Under the pieces are notes generated by a model that had not been told where the DNA came from, made no database searches, and worked only from the letters and a program-made list of their open reading frames with translations. The position numbers and the translations under genes are program-made. A DNA stretch of 64,000 bases from Viscum album (taxonomy: Eukaryota; Streptophyta; Magnoliopsida; Santalales; Viscaceae), in NCBI GenBank assembly GCA_963277665.1, contig OY728143.1, forward strand, positions 229,949,591-230,013,590, read 5' to 3'. Shown piece after piece: positions 1 through 12,309 of the stretch. Every line of letters begins with the position of its first letter. Positions within the stretch are counted from its first letter, which is position 1.

Positions 1-1342
1 GAGCTCATATGCTCAGTAAGGATACCAATATAGCGGAAGCTTTCATAAATAAACATAAACATTTAAGGAAATTTATAACTAAGACAAAAGCCTTTTAAAC
101 TTGAACTTCATCATAATATGGAAAAAATAAAATGAAATAATTCCATTTACTTATTGACATGGATATTCTAATAGTCTAATAATCACATGAAATATCAATA
201 ACCACTTTCATAATGATGGAATGCATAATGCCAGACTATCATAACCACATAGCCAAGGCCTCGTGCCAATACTACAAATAAGATTTTTTCAAGGCCTCGG
301 GCCAAGACACTAGTTTGTCGCATGAGACCTACCGATGCATCGAGGAGCTATAGCGGGATCCACTCGTCACTTATTAAGTCCAATGCATTCCTCATATGAA
401 CAGGTTTAAACATATCATAAACCATAACATAATTGTATCACATAAAACATGCATAAAGGAAACATAAAATTTCCACATTTCAATCAAAAGATATCAATAA
501 AACACATTGATATAATAAAAACATTATCAAAACCATTTTCCATAAAAAAATAAAATAAAATTAAAACATGGTATTTAATTTTCATTTAAAAAAAAAGTTA
601 TGGCTTATAGAGGCAGCCGAAACTCAAATAATGGTCACGGTGGCGGAGAAGTCATTATCACCACATACATATGAAAAGAAAAACATTCATTTTTTTCATT
701 TAGTAAAATGCATCGTATAAAAATATTCCTTTTGAATAAATGTAAAAGTCAAAGGGGTTTATACACCATATAGAAGAAATTTGTGTATAAAACAAAATAT
801 GCCTCAATGAATGGAGATTGAGACGAAGCCCCTTAAAAAGATCATTTTTTAAAATAAAATAGATCTATTATGTGTATTCACTATAAGTACGCATAAATAA
901 AGTACAAATACATGATAGGACATAATAATATCATGACATAATTTGAAAGTTGGAGATTAACCCAAAGAATGTAAATTGTGTTAAGAAGTTCCCTTACCTC
1001 GTGTCCGAATTCACTCGACCGTTCTTTAATCTCCTAAATAATAAAATAGAGTTAATCTCTACTTTCTAAATAACCTTTCCAAGTTCATTATCCCTTTTAT
1101 ATCACTTATTACAATGTTACGAAAATTATGTTGTCATTTAAGTTAATAACGGTCGTTTTGTCGATCTTTGGTACTTGAGTCAACAATAAACTTCTTATAA
1201 TTACAAGTTGTTTAGGTGGTAGAATATCCATTATATCCAGAATTATATTCATGATGTAGATATAATATATATAATATATATACTGTATATACATTCATTT
1301 ATAATACTATGTAACATTTAGAGGTAAGAAATGAAATGCACC

Positions 1343-1745
1343 GTTCATGGAGACGGTAAGCCGTACGTACGCATGAACGCTACTTTAATTTATATTTCGT
1401 ATTTAATGGAATGAAATCATAATTATATAAAGGTATATTATAATTCCAGTATAATATCATATATAATATCATTTACTCCATCCTTTATACATCCCACATA
1501 TGGCATTAACGATTCAAGTCACTTTGAGGGGGCGGTAGTCCGCACTTCCTAAAATGAAATTATCGCGTTTACCCATAATGGAAATCATAAAGGTATGACA
1601 TAAATGAGAAATATACAAGAATAAGGAAAACATAAACATAATATATATCATATATAAATTTATTTACATCTTAATGGACACCATGAGAGGTGTTAAAAGA
1701 AGATTGAACAATCATCATTTCGTGAGGCAGAAATTCGCCAACCAC
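1343..1745. repeat. Three stem-loop cassettes inside LTR, about 180-bp spacing
   Basis: The best cassette is 1343-1378, where arms GTTCATG and CATGAAC enclose a core reading GAGACGGTAAGCCGTACG on the plus strand. Weaker versions follow at 1526-1543 (GAGGGGGCGGTAGTCCGC) and 1721-1745. Core starts are at 1350, 1526 and 1724. A diverged LTR copy has three at 15084, 15265 and 15451, an offset of about 13730 for all three, so the array is an old part of the LTR. It lies between the TATA box and the LTR 3' end, so it would be transcribed. Function unknown. Confidence 0.6.
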
Positions 1746-2090
1746 AGAAACAGTATGTTCTTTAAACATTAGACGAAGGTTTGTGTAAGTGTAAATCAAA
1801 TAATTCTCATAACAACACCCTAGTATATTTAAGATACTGGTGTTGTTACAAAATAAAGTAATAAAAAGAGTTTAAGGGGTTGGAGAATCAAAATAAAACA
1901 AAATAACATAAGAGAAGACATTACCTTAAAATCGGGTAACTCTTTTTGATTTGAGACAAAGAATTCCTTGGGAATAATTATGACAAAATTGAGGATTCTA
2001 GGAGTAAGATAGGGAAGTTGAGAGAGTATTTGGTCAGAGGTTGGCCGAGCCAAATGGCTTGAATGTGTGAATAAGTGGTAGTGGTGGGGG

Positions 2091-2103
2091 CCTTTTATAA
2101 GAG
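2091..2103 (-). promoter_or_regulatory. LTR TATA box, minus strand
   Basis: The minus strand reads CTTATAAAAGG, a canonical plant TATA box, about 1.36 kb inside the LTR start at 3459. The same TATA and flanking bases recur in the diverged copy at 15817-15829, so it is a conserved part of the LTR family rather than chance AT-richness. It is the likely start region for minus-strand retrotransposon transcription. Confidence 0.6.
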
Positions 2104-3459
2104 GAGAGGAGGGGCACTCTTGAAAAGTAATGAAATGTTACATTATTATGAAGTGATTTTCAGATTTCAAAGGTCCCAAAATTATATATTTCTAGTATAA
2201 GGTGATAAGGGTTCGAAATATACCCATACAATTAGTTTTTTACAAGTGTATGTCTTATATTTTACATTATCTTTTCATTTTATTTAAATCGTTAATTAAT
2301 GAGGTAATCACTACATCATCATGGTGTCATAAAATATTAAATTTATTTAATGTCTAAAAATTATCGAAAAATATCTTGATGTAGGAAATATTTTTATCTT
2401 TCCAATGAATATTTATAGTCTAAAATTTATCTTATATAACCCCATGTAATAATTATTTTATTAAAACAACACATGTTTGTGACAATTTTATTTTTACTTT
2501 AAATAAAAAGTTATTAATGTCATTTTCTTACCCAAGTGGATCCATGGGGTCCCCAAGTTGACCCATGGATTGTCTTGGTCGGCCATGACTCATCCATTAA
2601 GGGTAGGACATGTGTCAAGGTAATTTATTATTATTATAAGATCATTTTTACCTTAAATTTCACTAATTACCTTTAATCGCGATTAATAAAACTTAAATGT
2701 TACTATTCACCAAAAATTATTTTCATCTAATTAAACCACATTTTTCTTCCTAATGACAACCATGTATGTCGGATTTTTGAAATTCAATACACAGAAGTGG
2801 TAATGTTTCATTTATACGAAAAATTAGTTTTTAAACTACCACTTAGTGGTTTCACTATTCATCAAAAATTTAAGTTTTTTAGAAAAAATACCAAAAATTC
2901 ACTCTAAGCTATATTTGATAATCTAAATTCAAAAATGATTTCTATTTTACAAAATTCAAAACATATAAGTTGAAATAATTAATTTAATAATTAATTCCTG
3001 CTGTCACAACAAATAGCGTGTTTTTAAGAAACAATATGTATCAAAAGATTGACAATTGTTTATGTCCAATTTCAAAGTAAAAGTAATTCTAATGACCACC
3101 GTTGGATAAAATGGTAAAAATATATTCTAATTATACTTTAAAACCACCCAATAGTATAATTTATCACTATAAATTATTTTTATTAAAAAAGTTGTTTTCA
3201 AGTATTTTTCACTATTCATCGAAATTTGGACGTTTTCCGAAAAATACCAAAAATTCAAGATAGGCTAATTTCGATATTAAGAATCCAAAAATAAAGTCTA
3301 TTTTGAAATATAAAATTTATATAATTTCAAAAAGTGGTTATTACTATTCATAACGACTACCTTGATTGGTCGCGGTGTGTTAGAATCTCGAACTTGGGTA
3401 CAATGCAAGCTATAGCATTATTGAAAGAGAAGCGTATCGTGGAAGCCTGGGGTGTTACA

Positions 3460-6296
3460 TATCAAGAAACATGATTCTACTTGAGGTTATAAGTTAACAA
3501 AAACAAAATAGAACACACTCTAAAAGCTCATACATCCACGATAGAACTCATTCGAGTGATACCCTGCATAGAGAACAACTCAGCCATTCATCATGGTACA
3601 TCTGGGAGAATGTTCTCTATTGGGAACACCTCTCTAGGTCCAACATAATTCCTAAAAAAAGGACCAATCATGGTTCTCTTGATACATGCGTAAGCTCAAA
3701 AGAACCCAAGTGGAGAGTCCCCCCAATCACTACTGCATACATTTGACGAATCACTACTCCAAATCGTGCCCCACATGAATCCTCTATAACGAGAGGGAGA
3801 TATATATAAGGGTACAAAACCACACTGTATCCCCATACCCAATAGATTACTAGATCCTAAAAAACCTGTTAGTCCTCTATTTCACCCATATGAAAATGAA
3901 TCCACCTCACAACATCAAGAGAGTTTTAACTCCTAACATGATATTTACAAAATAAGTGTAGGGTCCAACTCCAATAACATTTTTCATCATATAAAGGAGA
4001 TCCTAATGTATTGGAGGACACAAACCTAATATGATAGTGGAGTACAACAACATATATAATTGACATGCACCCTCAAAACACTGGGGGTACACTATTTTTT
4101 AGAGGACCCACACCCTTGTATGATAGGGGAGTACCACTTTGTGGAATGACAACCCACACACTAGCACAATAGGGGACTACAAATCTTGATATATGATCAC
4201 TAAGTGATGCCCACACCCTAAAATAGTAGGGGATTACCAAATATATAATATAGGACCCAAAACCGTTATGATTGGGAAATACCATCTCTACTAGAACATT
4301 ACATATGGAGTACCCACATCTTGGAAAGATCAGGGGGTTCTGACTGTAATGATAGAGGACACGCACCCTCGAATGATAAGGGATTAACCACTCTATCAAT
4401 ATGTCACATATGGAGGACCCATGAAATTACAATAAATTAGAGCATTGACTCCATGAATATAGGATATGATCCCTAGTACAATCATGGAGTAACTACTCTA
4501 TCTGTCCCACAAGTATGGAGGGCCCACACTATAGTTTGATAGCATATATCTATCTCTAAATACCTAAACCACATGAGGGACTGGCAACCTAGTCCAAAAG
4601 GGAATTTCTGACCCTATTAGGACTAATCTAAAGGTTGTGTAGCCACACCATATATAAAGGGGACTTCTCTCTATATCTATTCGAGAGGTAATGGAAACCT
4701 GTACCCTGATATGACAGAGGAGTACCAGTACAAACATCTCTTCGGTAAACTCAAAAAATCTATTATTCTAGTAAAGAATCTATCAATGGAGGGTCAATAT
4801 TTTCATATCTTATTTCACAACAATACCAAAGATAGGGGACCCATGTCCCGTTAAGATAGGGAATCACTACACTACATGCCTATAGTGGCTAGGGGATCCA
4901 AACCGAGTTTATAGGGTTGGGTACCAATCCCGACATTAACCCAATGATCCACCCTAATCAATGAAGGGTATCATGCAATGATACTGTAGGGTCATACCAT
5001 AAACATGACACATAATATATCACAGACCACCATAAGGTACACCATCACTTTTTACATGGAAAACTTCTCTGAAGAGGTTACTCAAAGGGATACATCCAAT
5101 CCCAAAAGAAGAAAATATGATAGAAGGAAGTATCCTAAATGATTTAAATTGGTGAACAAGGAATGTGACCCCACCTGGACACCCGATGATGTCCTATGAT
5201 GTATGGAATAGCCAACTACATGAGATTACATGATGTGTATAAGGGGTACACAATGTTCCTCATCTAACTTGGTGTTTCACCCATTTCTTTTTGGACATGG
5301 ATCAATAAATAGTGTCCCACACATTATGTGTATCCCTTGGTACACTACATGTCCCAACTCAATAGCTTGTTGACCAGGCCTTTTTTCCATGCCCGTGTCC
5401 AAAACCCCATTCCCATGTACTCTAGTTGTGTACTTGCACATGGAACAATGCTTTGACATATCTTCTCTAGCCATGTCTCAAGGCCACATTACATGGCCTT
5501 ACTATAAGGAATGTGAACCTAGTACATGGCATGTAGTAACCAAAATTATCCATCCCTAAATGGGAAAAAGACATGACATATTCCATTGATCAACATGTCA
5601 TTTGTTCAGGAATTCAGAAGTGGAATTAATTATGAGCCACTGAAATAACACCGTCTTACCTTGAAACCAACAGATCAACCCCCAAGCGATCTCTAGTAGT
5701 TAGTATTGGGATATAAAAATAAAGAAAGTTCATAAAAAGGGTATTGAGACTAAAAAATTAAATCCACCTACCTCTGGGTGAATCACTAAATATTCGGGGT
5801 CTGATCCATGATCTAAATCCACTACACCACAATCTGGTAGCGATCGTTGTTATGAACAGAGATCAGAAATGCCTCTTCTCCTTAGACCCACCTTTTTATG
5901 CCCGTCACTTCCAGGGGTAGTTATGCCTACCCACTTCCATTCATGCACCAAAGTGGGAGGGAGTGATTTTTTATTTTAAATTTTGATAAATAATATCCCT
6001 CTATTTTTCACCCCACGAACATGCCTCTGACATAGTACACTGGGTTGAAAAATATTATGTCACCCCAAGAAAAATACCAAATTCTAAACATAACCACTAA
6101 TTCTGATTTCCAATTATATACACCGCATGGGAGTTATTCCACACTACTCTTCTTGATAAAATATTTTTAATATTTTTAATATGACCACACTGAGTAACTA
6201 TGGGCCTCGGAATCCCATAATGACAATGTTCCTGGATTTAGATATATTCATTGAAATATTTTAATGTATTACATGTCAAAAAATGAGTGGATAAAT
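3460..6296 (-). mobile_element. Left LTR of an old gag-only retrotransposon (3' LTR, minus strand)
   Basis: This block is a direct repeat of about 9470-12309 at an offset of about 6000-6020 bp. Matching stretches include the start (CATCCACGATAGAACT at about 3535 against CATCCTTGATAGAACT at about 9552), the middle (tandem GAGGACCCACACCC units) and the end (CACCACAATCTGG at 5826 and 11837; GATAAAATATTTT near 6156 and 12171). Identity is modest, so the insertion is old. The part equivalent to 8740-9470 is missing because the LTR ending at 3459 inserted here. Orientation comes from the primer-binding site and gag relic of the interior. The end near 6296 is approximate and lies next to a purine-rich minus-strand tract (GGATGGGGAGGA). 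Confidence 0.7.
4010..4430. repeat. Degenerate tandem repeat, about 55-bp unit
   Basis: The phrase GAGGACCCACACCC, then about 5-8 bases, then ATGATAGGGGAGTACCAC recurs in degenerate form near 4012, 4097, 4150, 4208, 4250, 4308 and 4356. Steps are mostly 45-60 bp. The same array lies at the equivalent place in the other LTR (10010-10500), so it existed before the element inserted or expanded within the family. Confidence 0.6.
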
Positions 6297-7779
6297 CCTC
6301 CCCATCCTATGGTTTTTTAATTTAAAAAAGATAAATCCTTGGAAGATGGAGGCAAACAAAACTCTAAACTGGGACTCCCACACCAACAAGCTTGCCAAAT
6401 GGTTCTCGTGATGCCTACAAGCACGCACTAAGGGGAACCAATACAGCCAAACCACAACAACGTCCTTATTGAACTTGGTTGAAATTTTCTAAAAAATATG
6501 AAAAAATATCAACATATTCATTAAATAGTGACACACCATGTGCAAAGGTCCATCTGTAGTTATAGGGAATACTAGTATAGAACCTACCTATCTTGATGCA
6601 GATACTAACGCAACCTGACTATTCTCATCTACCCCAAGGTGATCGTCACCATGTCCTCCTCAAAATTCCCACATACCAAGCTGACATTGGTCACCCCAGG
6701 GTACCAAAGAACAAAAATTGGCTTCCCAAGAGAAATAAATGGGTCTTAAGAATCCCTCATTGTAAACCCCATTTACAACACCCCCATGTGGTAAACCAAT
6801 CAAGCATGGATGGTAAGAAGCCATTTGAGAAATAGGAATAATCAAAGGTCCTAAATTTTCCATTAAACAATGGCTCTATGAATGTTTCTCCCTCTACCAA
6901 GGCCACCAATCATATGGGTTGAGCTAAAAGGATTTGCTAGTAATATCAGGGCTTTTTGCGATACTCTAACATGAAGCCTTTCATTGAACCCACATGTTAA
7001 AGAAAATCATCCACCAAATCTTCAAAATATCTACTTTGGGTAGAACTGACTCACCATCAAATTTTTAATCTTCTTATTGGAACACAGTTAAGTGGGGAAA
7101 GAATCCCTCTTCCTCATACTTCTATATTTATGTAAAAAAATACCAACATATGGTTTTACTGATGACCACATTATACTGGTAAACCCTTAAGGATGAAGGG
7201 GAAATAATCGAGTAACTCAAAACACTACATAACAAGTATACTAAATAATGTAGGTAGGACATAGAGCGTACCTCTATTTAGCCTCGAGTGTCTGGGTCAA
7301 TGGAATATGTGGCCTACAACTTTCATTTCCCCCATCATCCAGCTAAATGAGCTGGATGTGGACAACTGGTGGGTGGTGTTGGAAAAATATAAAACCATAT
7401 ATCATTATATAATCTCTCCCCACTCCTCGGACACACCATCCATTAAACAAATATACCTGATCCAAATGATTCCATTACTATGGTAGTCGAACGAATAGAT
7501 CCCTCTTAGTAGAATGGAAGACCAGGGAATCTCTAGAAATATGTCCCTATATGTTCCAAGAAAAAAATGACTCTCCTACAGCTTACATAGTCCTACTGCA
7601 TATCCTGAGTAGAAAACCCACGTTCCTGAGTCTCGACATCGGTATTCCACCTAATCCAATACCTTGATGATTACTATATACATCTGTAGTATATGTCTCA
7701 GCCTCGTGAATACCATTTCTAACAACATAAACCTACCCCAATACCAATAAGCTGTCTACCACTAGAGATAGCTCCATTA

Positions 7780-8223
7780 CCCCTATAAAAAAGTGGAGGA
7801 AAAAGGAGAGAACACCTTCTTGGTTTTCTCTATGGAATCCCAAATCAAAGATCCAGTCTATAAAAATGATTCCTAAACCATATATATGGAGAATCTTAAA
7901 AGTGATATGAGCCTTACTGTGTACTCTTCCATAGACATGCTACCCTGCCAAAGTAGTTGAAGGTCATGGATACACTCCGATCTTAGCATGGATGGATAAA
8001 ACACATCCCTGGAGAGATTCTAAAATTCTACCAAAGTAGGAATCTCCTCCTAATGGGTATTTGTCAAAAGAATACACTATCACCAAGCTAATCCATGGAT
8101 AAGACTCAATGTTATGACTGCCATTGGATTATGAGGTGTCCTCAAATGGTGTAAAATGTGTTTCGCTGTCTCAAGATATTAATCAGCTTCTTGGGGTTTT
8201 GGATCACCTTGATAACTCCAAGG
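7780..8223 (-). pseudogene. Retrotransposon gag relic
   Basis: Reading the minus strand from 8223, one frame gives YQGDPKPQEAD, a stop, then YLETAKHILHHLRTP and, ending at 8083, HGLAW followed by stops. This resembles the conserved part of plant gypsy Gag (G-x-x-DP-x-EA, WL, and an A-W-W ending). The same frame, 300 nt on, reads YPSMLRSECIHDLQLLWQGS and then MSMEEYTVRLISLLRF at about 7940-7900, the second conserved Gag block. In-frame stops (including 8180 and 8080) make it non-coding. Gag would form the virus-like particle of the retrotransposon. The order PBS, gag, left LTR fixes the element on the minus strand. No zinc knuckle or protease was recognised after it. Confidence 0.6.
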
Positions 8224-8724
8224 TCACACATTATAGAACTCATTCAATGCAATCAGACTATCCCATCATGATACTAAACATCTAGTGTAACCAACTATTT
8301 AATGGGTAGTGTATAAACTAGTATACCACCCATATGTTCAACCTCATGACTAGTTACATGAATTGAAACCTCATCACTAGGCAGATATTCATTACAATCC
8401 TGTAGTGGAACTATATTTTGATATCATCATTGTGGAATCCTTAAATTAAATCAAGATGTTCCATAGTCACAGAGTATATATATGGAGAAGACAAAAGAAG
8501 GACCTAAATGAAACATCCCAGTATGCATGTAACAAGATTTTATGGCTACCAATGTCCTAATGTTCCATGTTAAAAATAATTATTTCAGAGTCTTAGCGAT
8601 TGGACACACTGACCACAACAACAACATTGGGTTCCTTGGCCTAAAATCCAAAATTGAAACACTTTAACATTGTCTATATGCATTCCAAACTAAAAACTAA
8701 GACAATGGTCCACAATAAGGACCT

Positions 8725-8736
8725 CCTCTAATACCA
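8725..8736 (-). promoter_or_regulatory. Primer-binding site of gag-only element
   Basis: The minus strand reads TGGTATTAGAGG four bases after the LTR end ATGACA at 8740. It differs by two bases from the initiator-Met tRNA complement TGGTATCAGAGC used by most plant gypsy elements. It marks where minus-strand DNA synthesis would start and fixes the 5' LTR as the right-hand copy. Confidence 0.65.
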
Positions 8737-8739
8737 TTC

Positions 8740-11700
8740 TGTCATGACTCGACACACCTGTGTCTGACATGTTCCTACCCAACACCCGCCAACATTGTCT
8801 AGGGGCATGTGACCAGTTCCTATTGTCAATATCAGACACGTGGGAGGTCTTAGTCTATGGTACATGTATGCACGCAAAAAAAAACATCCACATTCCATAA
8901 TGTTGAGATAATATAAACTTAAAAAATAAATACATCCATATAGATACCCCACAACAAGAGAACCAAAAAAGTACATAAATCATAATGGGAGAGCATCCTA
9001 CAAAAACTTTAAATGCATAAAACCTTATCATAATGAGGGGATCTCTATCCAATGGAACTTCTAGAAGGATCCTTATCAATGCTCAGGTAAACTCCTCAGT
9101 CAATCTAAATCACTAAGATCCACCTTCCTTGAGTCCTCCCAGGGCTCCATTGAAAGGCATGTGGTTTTCTCAAGACACAGTATGTACATGAAAATCATGT
9201 GTAGTGGTGTGTAAAAAAAATACTCCGTAGGCACCCAAAAAACAAAAATAAAAGGGATAAAATAAAATGAAAGATTTCTACTTGACCCAACCAGAGGAAA
9301 CCCAAATGAGAGAGGAACTACATCTCAAACCCATCCTCATTAATACACAACTATTCATAAATGTATATTATGGTTTTCAACCATGATTTGAGAAAACATC
9401 ACATAGAATCGCATAATCACCAAGATATACTCATCTTAGAATCCAAGTTTATGATGTTTTGACCCCAAAGCCTACTATAAGATTCAACTAGATGATCGAA
9501 GGTAACACACTCCCAAGAGAACACACTCCATGAGCTCATCCATCCTTGATAGAACTTTTATAGAAGATATACTCCATTACAATCAACTCATCCATCCTAA
9601 ATGGTACCTCTGAGAGAACGTTCTCCATCAAGAACATCTCCATAGGTCTAACTCCAATTACTAGGACCAGAGGTCCAATCCTTGCTATCTTGCACCCTTT
9701 ACTTACTCATAAGAACCCAAATAGAGTGGACCACATCTCAAAATTTCATAAAATTGAGTGAAAACTTCTCTAGATCATGCATCATACACATATTCTAGAG
9801 AGAGAGATAAGGAACCCTCACCTCACCACTTCCCCAAAGATGAGGGTGTACTATCTGTTAACAAACCTTAAAAACCTACATATCACCCCTAAGGAGAGGC
9901 CCTCACCCCACTACACCGAGGGAGACACAACTCTAAACCAGGAAACATAAATATCATGTGGAGGGGCCTTCTCTTAATAACTATACTCATTATCTAAGGT
10001 ATATTTAACTATATTGGAGATCCCAAACCCTGATATGAAAGGGGAATAAAAAACTACAGATAAATTACATGAACCCTCATATGATAGGGGACTACCACTA
10101 TATGGTTAGAAGACATGTACCAATGTATTATAGGCGAGTACGACTAGATGGATAAATATCTCGTACCTTGGTATAAAAAGGGAGTACCACAATACCACTA
10201 CGAAAACCATGGGGAGCCTCACCCTTACAAGGTAGAAGAGTATCAACCTTATGATAGAGCATAAACACTTTCTATGAATGGGGATTAAAAAATCATCCAT
10301 ATTATCATTCATAGAGGTCCCACACCCGGAATGGTAGGGTTCTTATGAATCCAATGATAGAGGACCCTTACCATCAAATTATAGCAGAGCATCCACTCTA
10401 GCTATAGTTCACAAATTATGGAACCGCACCCCGACATGAAAGGGGAATATCAAATCCATGGATAGAGGACCCACTCCCTAGTACTATAGGGAGTAGATAA
10501 TATATATTTCTAATGATTATATAGGGTTCATGGAAGGGTACGATAAGGGAGATCTATCTCTACTTACACAAACACCATGAGAGTCTAAAACCCTGGCCCG
10601 ACCAATGAGTTATGACAATATAAGAGCTAATCCATGGGTAGAGGACCCACACCCTATATAAAGGGGTGTTCTGTCTCTATAGAACTATATGGTTAGGGAA
10701 AATCATTCCCTGATATGATAGGGAAGTACCAATCCCTACATCTCACTGGTAAATTAAAATGATCACTTATGTTGGTCAAGAATCACCCAATGAAGTGTGA
10801 CACTCATCATACATTGTGACTCAAAATTTCTACATGTGGGGGGCCAACACCCTTTTTGTGACAGAGGTGTAGCAATGAACAGAACTAAAGATTCTAGGGA
10901 CCCACGAAGAGATGATAGTGAAGGGTACCGACCCCGAAAAAAACCCAATGATCCTCCCTGATCACTTTCCATGATCTAGCACTACTACTGTAGCTCTATG
11001 ATTTAATAACACCACATCATATCTCACAGTCTATCATAAGGGCCACTAGAACTATCTATACAAAATATTACTCTAGAATGGATACTATTGTGACTGAATC
11101 CAAGCCTCAAGGAAGGGGATATGAAGGTGGATGCATCCAAAAAGGAGTTCATGACATGCATAGGGCACACATGATGTGTTAACCCTCCCAAAAACCTGGT
11201 TGTTCCCTTAGATTCATGGCTTGGTAGGCTGTGTGAGAATACATGATGTGTAAATGGGGTACAAAGCACATATTACCTCATTCCATCTTCCAGTAGTATC
11301 ATTATCCACATGGATCAGGCTTCCATGTCCAGCACATGCAATGTGTCCCATGTTACATGATGCTTCCCAGCTACCCATCCTCTTACATGTTCCTCTTTCC
11401 CATGATCTTCCCTGGAACACCATTCCCCTTCACTATGGCCATGTACCTACTTATAGACATGTTATTTGACATGACTTCTCTTTCCATATCCCATGTACAC
11501 ATGACATGGGGTCACTATATGGCGTATAACCCTGGTATATGATATGTATTACCAAAAAGTCATATAAAATAAATTGTAAGAACACACAACATTTTCGACT
11601 AAAATATATACCAATTGATCATGAATTTTGAATTAAAATTTCCTATTTTCTTATAAATCACTCTATTGTTCCTTGAAAACTAATGATCAACCGCCATTGG

Positions 11701-12309
11701 ATATCTAGAAGTTTTAATAGTGCTCTAAACCATTAAAAATTCATGAAAAGGGAATCAAAAATTAAAACTCAAATCTTTCTACCTCATGGAGACACACTGA
11801 TGCTTTGGTTTTAGATCCACACTACGAATTCACTCCACCACAATCTGGGAGTGATCATTGTTATAATCAGAGATCACCAATTCCTATTCTTATCAGATCT
11901 TACATAGTTCATCTATCTCTACAGGGGGTTTCCTCTCATCTTCAGTGCTTTCACAAAATGGGGACCGAGCGGTTATTTGTATTAGTATTTATTTAAAAAA
12001 TGTCCCTCCATTTAACAGCACTCCAACACACCTCCGACCTGGAACCAAACATCGATTTTTTTCACAAATTTGATAAACACCACATTTTAAATACAACAAT
12101 AGTCTCATATTTCCATATAGAGACTCATAATATGTGTTCTTTATCATTTCTAATAAAATTACATGCCCTTGATAAAATATTTTAAATATTTTTCATATCA
12201 TCTCACTGAGGCCCTCTAGAACTTGGATGTCACATTGACTCAATGCCTATATTAGGAAACATTCATAAAAATTTCCCAACACATCATAGGTTAAACTAGA
12301 GTAAATAAT
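8740..12309 (-). mobile_element. Right LTR of gag-only retrotransposon (5' LTR, minus strand)
   Basis: This LTR of about 3.57 kb ends at 8740 with ...ATGACA next to the primer-binding site. From about 9470 to 12309 it aligns with the left LTR at 3460-6296, block by block and in the same order. The stretch 8740-9470 has no partner in the window because the left copy is interrupted at 3459. The right boundary near 12309 is where similarity to the left copy stops (GGATAAAT at 6289 against GAGTAAAT at 12299); no clean TG terminus survives. Its ORFs (for example near 11254 and 11805) have no recognisable product. Confidence 0.65.
10010..10500. repeat. Degenerate tandem repeat in right LTR, about 45-60-bp unit
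   Basis: Units of the type ACCCTGATATGAAAGGGGAAT and CCCTCATATGATAGGGGACT occur near 10018, 10071, 10113, 10160, 10205, 10318, 10358, 10430 and 10466. It matches the array at 4010-4430 in the other LTR. The units are too diverged to count exactly by eye. Confidence 0.55.

Larger units (their letters stand above)
1..3459 (-). mobile_element. Ty3/gypsy-type LTR, minus strand, truncated by window start
   Basis: Read on the minus strand this begins at 3459 with TGTAACACCCC, a common plant gypsy LTR start, and continues with a U3 containing a TATA box near 2091-2103. The opening bases (GAGCTC, then CTCAGTAAGG at about 13) match a second copy at 22804 onward, which lies about 260 bp from an LTR terminus. 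The true LTR end is therefore probably about 260 bp left of the window, for an LTR of roughly 3.7 kb. Shared blocks with the 22.8 kb copy include AGGCCTCGGGCCAAGACAC and ATGCATCGAGGAGCTATAG. Bases to the right of 3459 belong to a different, older LTR, so this copy is an insertion. The target-site duplication and coding part lie outside the window. Clade assignment is inferred; no coding domain of this copy is visible. Confidence 0.75.
6297..8739 (-). mobile_element. Interior of gag-only retrotransposon
   Basis: This is the segment between the two long LTRs. On the minus strand it starts with a primer-binding site (8725-8736), has a gag relic (8223 to about 7780), and ends at a purine-rich tract next to 6297. 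The remaining 1.4 kb (6297 to about 7780) shows no reverse transcriptase or integrase motif that I can recognise on either strand. At about 2.44 kb it is far too short for gag plus pol. It is either a non-autonomous element that kept only gag, like the plant TR-GAG class, or one that lost pol by deletion. Short plus- and minus-strand ORFs near 6593-6863 look like chance. Confidence 0.55.

Noticed and set aside
6593..6835. 80-residue ORF in the gag-only element
   Set aside because: It lies in the interior on the strand opposite to gag, overlaps another open frame on the minus strand, and has no recognised domain.
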